Assembly (NCBI GenBank): GCA_930367205.1 | Contig: OV884014.1 | Location: 116,691,768-116,755,767 of the forward strand | Origin: Acanthosoma haemorrhoidale | Lineage: Eukaryota; Arthropoda; Insecta; Hemiptera; Acanthosomatidae | Reading direction: 5' to 3' | Length of the DNA stretch: 64,000 nt | Shown: positions 56,309-64,000 of the stretch, in pieces | How the letters are laid out: every line of letters starts with the position of its first letter | Numbering within the stretch: position 1 is the first letter of the stretch | Position numbers and translations under genes: made by a program | Notes under the pieces: generated by a model | The model's input: only the letters and a program-made list of their open reading frames with translations | Told to the model about the DNA's origin: nothing | The model's database searches: none

Positions 56309-59253
56309 GTATGATTAAAGTTACAGGTGAATATAATATCAATTGATGTCGTATATGATAGCGCACCATATCATTAGCACTTATTGTATCATGTGATGTG
56401 ATCGTATGATTGAAGTCACGAGTGAATATAACATCAAATAATGCTAAATATGATTGTTTAGTGTAGCATTGACACTCATTGTATCACGAGATACGATCGT
56501 ATGATTAAAGTCACGAGTGAATATACTATAAAATGATGTCGATTATGATAGTGTACCACATCATTGGCACTCATTGTTTCACGTGATACGATCGTATGAT
56601 TAAAGTTACAGGTGAATATAACATCAAATGATGTCGATTATGGTAGTGTACCGCATCATTGGCACTCATTATATCACGTGATACGATCGTATGATGAAAG
56701 TTACGAGTGAATATAACATCAAATGATGTCGAATAGGATTGTATAATGTATCATTAGCACTCATTGTTTCACGTGATACGATCGTATGATTAAAGTTACG
56801 ATTGGAGATACTAATAAATGATGTTGAATATAATAGTGCACCATATCATTAGCACTTATTGTATCATGTGATGCGATCGTATGATTGAAGTCACGAGTGA
56901 ATATAACATCAAATGATGTTGAATATGATTGTATAATGTATCATTAGCACTCATTGTTTCACGTGATACGATCGTATGATTAAAGTTACAGGTGAATATA
57001 ACATCAAATGATGTCGATTATGATAGTGTACCGCATCATTAGCACTCATTGTTTCACGTGATACGATCGTATGATTAAAGTTACGAGTAAATATAACATC
57101 AAATGATGTCGAATATGATTGTATAATGTATCATTAGCACTCATTGTTTCACTTGATACGATCGTATGATTAAAGTTATGAGTGAAGATACCATCAAATG
57201 ATGTTGAATATGATTGTATAATGTATCATTAGCACTCATTGTTTCACGTGATACGATCGTATGATGAAAGTTACAGGTGAATATAATATCAATTGATGTC
57301 GTATATGATAGCGCACCATATCATTAGCACTTATTATATCATGTGATGTGATCGTATGATTAAAGTTACAAGTGAATATAACATGAAATAATGTCGATTA
57401 TAATAGTATAGCACATCATTGGCACTCATTATATCACGTGATACGATCGTATGATTGAAGTCACGAGTGAATATAACATCAAATAATGCTAAATATGATT
57501 GTAAAGTGTAGCATTGACACTCATTGTATCACGAGATACGATCGTATGATTGAAGTCACGAATGAATATAACATCAAATGATGTCGAATAGGATTGTATA
57601 GTATATCATTAGCACTTATTGTTTCACGTGATACGATCGTATGATTAAAGTTACGATTGGAGATACTAATAAATGATGTTGAATATAATAGTGCACCATA
57701 TCATTAGCACTTATTGTATCATGTGATGCGATCGTATGATTGAAGTTACAAGTGAATATAACATCAAATGATGTCGATTATAATAGTGTACCACATCATT
57801 GGCACTCATTATATCACGTGATACTATCGTATGATTGAAGTCACGAGTGAATATAACATCAAATAATGCTAAATATGATTGTATAGTGTAGCATTGACAC
57901 TCATTGTATTACGAGATACGATCGTATGATTGAAGTCACGAGTGAATATAACATCAAATGATGTTGAACATGATTGTATAATGTATCATTAGCACTCATT
58001 GTTTCACGTGATACGATTGTATGATTAAAGTTACAGGTGAATATAACATCAAATGATGTCGATTATGATAGTGTACCGCATCATTGGCACTCATTATATC
58101 ACGTGATACTATCGTATGATTGAAGTCACGAGTGAATATAACATCAAATGATGCTAAATATGATTGTATAGTGTATCATTAGCACTCATATTATTACGTG
58201 ATACGATCGTATGATTAAAGTTACGAGTAAATATAACATCAAATGATGTCGAATATGATAATGTACCGTATCATTAGCACTCATATCATTACATGATACG
58301 ATCGTATGATGAAAGTTACGAGTGAATATAACATCAAATGATGTTGAATATGATTGTATAATGTATCATTAGCACTCATTGTTTCACGTGATACGATCGT
58401 ATGATTAAAGTTATGAGTGAAGATAACATCAAATGATGTTGAATATGATTGTATAATGTATCATTAGCACTCATTGTTTCACGTGATACGATCGTATGAT
58501 TAAAGTTACAGGTGAATATAATATCAATTGATGTCGTATATGATAGCGCACCATATCATTAGCACTTATTGTATCATGTGATGTGATCGTATGATTAAAG
58601 TTACAAGTGAATATAACATGAAATAATGTCGATTATAATAGTATAGCACATCATTGGCACTCATTATATCACGTGATACGATCGTATGATTAAGGTTACG
58701 AGTGAATAAACTATTAAATGATGTCGAATGTGATAGTGTACCGCATCATTGGCACTCATTGTTTCACGTGATACGATCGTATGATTAAAGTTACAGGTGA
58801 ATATAACATCAAATGATGTCGATTATGATAGTGTACTGCATCATTGGCACTCATTATATCACTTGATACGATCGTATGATGAATGTTACAAGTAAATATA
58901 CTATTAAATGATGTCAATTATGACAGTGTACCGTACCATTGGCACTCATAGTATCACGTGATACGATCGTATGATTGAAGTCACGAGTGAATATAACATC
59001 AAATGATGTCGAATATGATAATGTACCGTATCATTAGCACTCATTGTATCACGTGATACGATCGTATAATGAAAGATACGAGTGAATATAACATCAAATG
59101 ATGTCGATTATGATAGTGTACCTTATCATTGGCACTCATTATATCACGTGATACGATCGTATAATGAAAGTTACGAGTGAATATACTATTAAATAAGGTC
59201 GATTATGATAGTGTACCGCATCATTGGCACTAATCGTATCACGTGATACGATC
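56309..59253. repeat. Terminal beta-type unit (31 monomers), fourth copy
   Basis: Follows the order of 6366-9215 with one extra monomer (aacatgaaataatg near 57358), a different insertion from the one in the copies before B3 and B4. It has actcatattattacg at 58185 where the others have actcatgtttttacg. Its tail (accttatc, aaataagg, actaatcg) reaches 59253 without meeting a B cassette. Confidence 0.82.
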
Positions 59254-60298
59254 GTATAATGAAAGTTACGAGTGAATATAACATCAAATGATGTTGGATA
59301 TGATTGTATAATGTATCATTAGCACTCATTGTTTCACGTGATACGATCGTATGATTAAAGTTACAGGTGAATATACTATAAAATGATGTCGATTATGATA
59401 GTGTACCACATCATTGGCACTCATTATATCACGTGATACGATCGTATAATGAAAGTTACGAGTGAATATAACATCAAATGATGTTGGATATGATTGTATA
59501 ATGTATCATTAGCACTCATTGTTTCACGTGATACGATCGTATGATTAAAGTTACAGGTGAATATAATATCAATTGATGTCGTATATGATAGCGCACCATA
59601 TCATTAGCACTTATTGTATCATGTGATGTGATCGTATGATTGAAGTCACGAGTGAATATAACATCAAATAATGCTAAATATGATTGTTTAGTGTAGCATT
59701 GACACTCATTGTATCACGAGATACGATCGTATGATTAAAGTCACGAGTGAATATACTATAAAATGATGTCGATTATGATAGTGTACCACATCATTGGCAC
59801 TCATTGTTTCACGTGATACGATCGTATGATTAAAGTTACAGGTGAATATAACATCAAATGATGTCGATTATGATAGTGTACCGCATCATTGGCACTCATT
59901 ATATCACGTGATACGATCGTATGATGAAAGTTACGAGTGAATATAACATCAAATGATGTCGAATAGGATTGTATAATGTATCATTAGCACTCATTGTTTC
60001 ACGTGATACGATCGTATGATTAAAGTTACGATTGGAGATACTAATAAATGATGTTGAATATAATAGTGCACCATATCATTAGCACTTATTGTATCATGTG
60101 ATGCGATCGTATGATTGAAGTCACGAGTGAATATAACATCAAATGATGTTTAATATGATTGTATAATGTATCATTAGCACTCATTGTTTCACGTGATACG
60201 ATCGTATGATTAAAGTTACAGGTGAATATAACATCAAATGATGTCGATTATGATAGTGTACCACATCATTGGCACTCATTATATCACGTGATACGATC
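59254..60298. repeat. Eleven A monomers inserted between the terminal unit and B7
   Basis: 1045 bp, exactly 11 x 95. Three chimeric monomers (gttggatatg types plus a cagg/actataaaatg hybrid at 59339) precede a fresh type-1 start at 59539, which runs through type 7 and then to a monomer joined to the standard A-to-B junction. It separates the private tail from its cassette, unlike in A1-A6. Confidence 0.82.
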
Positions 60299-60318
60299 GT
60301 ATGATCAAAGCTACGAGG

Positions 60319-61907
60319 TAACATAATAGGGCAGGAATTATTGTACCAGCTATGAAATACGCATTTTTGTAAAATTATACTTTTTGACGATATTTTCTTG
60401 TTTTGGTATGAGGAAATCATAATTGTTCAGGAGCTAACGTACCAGCTATAAAATACTTATATATGTAAAAATTTAACTTTTTGATGACATTTTCCCGATT
60501 TTGGTATCAGGAGAACATAATAAGGCAGGAGCTAACGTACTAGCTAAGAAATACGCATTTTTGTAAAAATTTGAGTTTTCGACGATATTTTCCTTGTTTT
60601 GGTATCAGGAGAACATAATGGGGCAGGAGCTAACGTTCCAGCTATGAAAAACCCATTTTTTAAAAATTCGACTTTTTGACGATATTTTCCTTGTTTTCGT
60701 ATCAGGAGAACATAATGGGGCAGGAGCTGACGTACTAGCTATGAAATACGCATTTTTTAAAAATTCGACTTTTTGACGATATGTTCCTGGTTTTCGTATC
60801 AGGAGAACATAATAGGGCAGGAGCTAACGTACCAGCTATGAAATACCCATTTTTTAAAAATTCGACTTTTTGACGATATTTTCCTGGTTTTCGTATCAGG
60901 AGAACATAATAGGGCAGGAGCTAACGTACCAGCTATGAAATACGCAATTTTTGTAAAAATTTGAGTTTTCGACGATATTTTCCTTGTTTTGGTATCAGGA
61001 GAACATAATGGGGCAGGAGCTAACGTACTAGCTATGAAATACGCATTTTCGAAAAATTCGACTTTTTGACGATATTTTCCTTGATTTCGTATCAGGAGAA
61101 CATAAAAGAGCAGGAGCTAACGTTCCAGCTATGAAATACCCATTTTTTAAAAATTCGACTTTTTGACGATATTTTCCTTGTTTTCGTATCAGGAGAACAT
61201 AATGGGGCAGGAGCTGACGTACTAGCTATGAAATACGCATTTTTTAAAAATTCTACTTTTTGACGATATTTTCCTGGTTTTCGTATCAGGAGAACATAAT
61301 AGGGCAGGAGCTAACGTACCAGCTATGAAATACGCAATTTTTGTAAAAATTTGAGTTTTCGACGATATTTTCCTTGTTTTGGTATCAGGAGAACATAATG
61401 GGGCAGGAGCTAACGTACCAGCTATGAGATACCCATTTTTTTAAAATTTGACTATTTGACGATATTTTCCTGGTTTTCGTATCAGGAGAACATAATGGGG
61501 CAGGAGCTAACGTACTAGCTATGAAATAGGCATTTTTGAAAAATTCAACTTTTTGACGATATTTTTCTCGTTTTCGTATGAGGAGAACATAATAGGGCAG
61601 GAGCTAACGTACCAGCTATGAAATACGCATTTTTGTATAAATTTGACTTTTGGACGATATTTTCTTTGTTTTGGTATCAGGAGAACATAATGGGGCAGGA
61701 GCTAACGTACTAGCTCTAAATACGCATTTTTGTAAAAATTCGACTTTTTGACGTCATTTTTCTTGTTTTGGTATCAGGAGAACATAATGGGGCAGGTGCT
61801 AACGTACAAGCTATGAAATACGCATTTTTGTAAAAATTCAACTTTTTTAAAATGTTTTCTTTGTTTTGGTATCAGGAGAACATAAAGGGGCAAGAGCTAA
61901 CGTACAA
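60319..61907. repeat. Satellite B cassette B7 (16 monomers)
   Basis: First caggaatt at 60332, terminal caagag at 61891: 1559 bp, the same as B1, B3 and B4. The left edge has gaggtaac in place of gagttaac. Confidence 0.95.
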
Positions 61908-61927
61908 GATCATACGATCGTATGATC
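61908..61927. repeat. B-to-A junction palindrome (B7/A8)
   Basis: Same 20-bp palindrome as at 10825. Confidence 0.95.
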
Positions 61928-63435
61928 AAAGTTACGAGTGAATATGACATGAAATGATGTCAAATATGATAGTGTGCCGTATCATTTGCACTTCTTGTAT
62001 CACGTGATACAATCGTATGATTGAAGTTACAGTGAATATACTATTAAATAATGTCGATTATGACAGTGTACTGTATCATTGGCACTCATTATATCACGTG
62101 ATACGATCGTATGATTGAAGTCATGAATGAATATAACATCAAATGATGTCGATTATGATAGTGTGCCGCATCATTAGCACTCATTGTATCACATGATACG
62201 ATTGTATGATTGAAGTTACGAGTGAATATAACATCAAATGATTTCGAATATGATAATGAACCGCATCATTGGCAATCATTATATCACGTGATACCATCAT
62301 ATGATTGAAGTCACGAGTGAATATAACATCAAATGATGTTGGATATGATTGTATAATGTATCATTAGCACTCATTGTTTCACGTGATACGATCGTATGAT
62401 TAAAGTTACAGGTGAATATAATATCAATTGATGTCGTATATGATAGCGCACCATATCATTAGCACTCATTGTATCACGAGATACGATCGTATGATTAAAG
62501 TCACGAGTGAATATACTATAAAATGAAGTCGATTATGATAGTGTACCACATCATTGGCACTCATTATATCACGTGATACGATCGTATGATTGAAGTCACG
62601 AGTGAATATAATATCAAATGATCTCAATTATGATAGTATTGCGTATCATAAGCACTCATTGTATCACGTGATACGATCGTATGATGAAAGTTACGAGTGA
62701 ATATAACATCAAATGATGTCGAATAGGATTATATAATGTATCATTAGCACTTATTGTTTCACGTGATACGATCGTATGATTAAAGTTACGATTGGAGATA
62801 CTAATAAATGATGTTGAATATAATAGTGCACCATATCATTAGCACTTATTGTATCATGTGATGCGATCGTATGATTAAAGTTACAAGTGAATATAACATC
62901 AAATGATGTCGATTATAATAGTGTACCGCATCATTGGCACTCATTATATCACGTGATGCTATCGTATGATTGAAGTCACGAGTGAATATAACATCTAATA
63001 ATGCTAAATATGATTGTATAGTGTAGCATTGACACTCATTGTATCACGAGATACGATCGTATGATTGAAGTCACGAGTGAATATACTATAAAATGATGTC
63101 GATTATGATAGTGTACCACATCATTGGCACTCATTATATCACGTGATACGATCGTATGATTGAAGTCACGAGTGAATATAATATCAAATTATGTCAATTA
63201 TGATAGTGTTGCGTATCATAAGCACTCATTGTATCACGTGATACGATCGTATGATGAAAGTTACGAGTGAATATAACATCAAATGATGTCGAATAGGATT
63301 GTATAATGTATCATTAGCACTTATTGTATCACGAGATACGATCGTATGATTGAAGTCACGAGTGAATATAACATCAAATGATGTTGAATATGATTGTATA
63401 ATGTATCATTAGCACTCATTGTTTCACGTGATACG
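61908..63435. repeat. Satellite A array A8 (16 monomers)
   Basis: Starts as A7 does (offset 8460 bp until about 62714), with the 94-bp monomer, then a shuffled set of beta-like monomers (gattggagatac, gatgctatcg, gtatagtg). It ends abruptly at cacgtgatacg without the gatcaaag junction. Confidence 0.92.
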
Positions 63436-63874
63436 CCTTGTTTTCGTATCACGAGAACATAATGGGGCAGGAGCTAACGTACCAGCTATGAGATACGCAT
63501 TTTTGAAAAATTCAGCTTTTTGACGATATTTTTCTCCTTTTCGTATCAGGAGAACATAATAGGGCAGGAGCTAACGTACCAGCTATGAAATACGCATTTT
63601 TGTAAAAATTTGACTTTTGGACGATATTATCTTTGTTTTGGTATCAGGAGAACATAATGGGACAGGAGCTAACGTACTAGCTCTAAATACGCATTTTTGT
63701 AAAAATTCGACTTTTTGACGTCATTTTTCTTGTTTTGGTATTAGGAGAACATAATGGGGCAGGTGCTAACGTACAAGCTATGAAATACGCATTTTTGTAA
63801 AAATTCAATTTTTTTAAAATGTTTTCTTTGTTTTGGTATCAGGAGAACATACAGGGGCAAGAGCTAACGTACAA
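63436..63874. repeat. Truncated satellite B cassette B8 (about 4 monomers)
   Basis: Begins mid-monomer at ccttgttttcg, directly after A. Monomers start at 63468, 63565, 63663 and 63760, and the terminal caagag is at 63858, so only the right end of a cassette is present. It carries private changes (atcacgagaac, gacaggag, attaggag, acagggg). Its first whole monomer joins the agctatgagatac start of one B type to the gaaaaattcagc body of the next. Its right edge is normal. Confidence 0.93.
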
Positions 63875-63894
63875 GATCATACGATCGTATGATC
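63875..63894. repeat. B-to-A junction palindrome (B8/A9)
   Basis: Same 20-bp palindrome as at 10825, retained although the cassette is truncated. Confidence 0.95.
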
Positions 63895-64000
63895 AAAGTT
63901 ACGAGTGAATATGACATCAAATGATGTCAAATATGATAGTGTGCCGTATCATTTGCACTTATTGTATCACGTGATACAATCGTATGATTGAAGTTACAGT
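63875..64000. repeat. Satellite A array A9 (partial, runs off the window)
   Basis: The junction monomer (here gacatcaaatgatgtcaaat rather than gacatgaaat) and the start of the 94-bp gttacagt monomer, as after B1. Confidence 0.92.

Larger units (their letters stand above)
53448..60318. repeat. Satellite A array A7 (72 monomers)
   Basis: Phase 53460 to 60299 is 6839 bp, 72 x 95 minus 1, with the short post-B monomer present. Units: a 5-monomer lead-in, a 7-monomer chimera (53934), alpha18 (54599), a 31-monomer terminal beta unit (56309-59253) and an 11-monomer insert (59254-60298) between that unit's tail and B7. Confidence 0.94.

Noticed and set aside
1..64000. Telomeric or subtelomeric repeats, rDNA or tRNA genes
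   Set aside because: No short G-rich telomere units, no rRNA-like conserved blocks and no cloverleaf sequence with A/B boxes were seen on either strand.
1..64000. A and B as diverged forms of one satellite
   Set aside because: Monomer lengths are close and both contain cgtat words, but aligning them on cgtat gives no sustained match. The B-to-A junction also joins them out of register.
1..64000. The window as a pure assembly artefact
   Set aside because: Cannot be excluded from sequence alone. However, HOR copies differ by scattered substitutions and by unit structure (22/24, 18/19, 16/19/24), which simple collapse or duplication of reads would not create.

Overview
This window is satellite DNA from end to end. 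I find no protein-coding gene, RNA gene, CRISPR array or recognisable transposon. It is filled by two tandem-repeat families with no obvious similarity to each other. Satellite A has a 95-bp monomer and satellite B a 97-99-bp monomer. The organisation points to a eukaryotic chromosome: megasatellite-scale arrays, higher-order repeats (HORs), CpG-biased variation and short dyads. A centromere or pericentromere, or another heterochromatic block, fits best. The species cannot be named from the sequence; a weak resemblance to a plant centromere repeat is recorded as a low-confidence hint only.

Layout: A1 1-9235, B1 9236-10824, A2 10825-11615, B2 11616-13497, A3 13498-29964, B3 29965-31553, A4 31554-46309, B4 46310-47898, A5 47899-48689, B5 48690-50571, A6 50572-51078, B6 51079-53447, A7 53448-60318, B7 60319-61907, A8 61908-63435, B8 63436-63874, A9 63875-64000 (runs off the window). 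From the boundary phases, A1-A8 hold 97, 8, 173, 155, 8, 5, 72 and 16 monomers, and B1-B7 hold 16, 19, 16, 16, 19, 24 and 16.

Satellite A is built from HOR units of ordered, individually recognisable monomers. An 18-monomer unit (alpha, 1710 bp) alternates with a 19-monomer unit (beta, 1805 bp). They share their first eight monomer types and then diverge. Longer alpha versions (22 and 24 monomers) and a 4-monomer unit can be derived from alpha18 by unequal exchange between look-alike monomers inside the unit. A beta-derived terminal unit of 30-31 monomers leads into B blocks. Arrays A1, A3 and A4 form a ladder: 4-22/24-18-(19-18)n-30/31-B with n = 0, 1 and 2.

B blocks are cassettes rather than free arrays. 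Monomer order is kept from cassette to cassette. All eight right edges are the same 20-bp palindromic junction with A, and seven of eight left edges are the same A-to-B junction. The A sequence on both sides of each full cassette shares the same rare variant, giving a flanking direct repeat. Cassettes exist as 16-, 19- and 24-monomer versions related by 3- and 5-monomer internal duplications. A B-A-B triplet at 9.2-13.7 kb recurs 37,074 bp downstream. All of this reads as recent, repeated homogenisation by unequal crossing-over, conversion or circle reinsertion.
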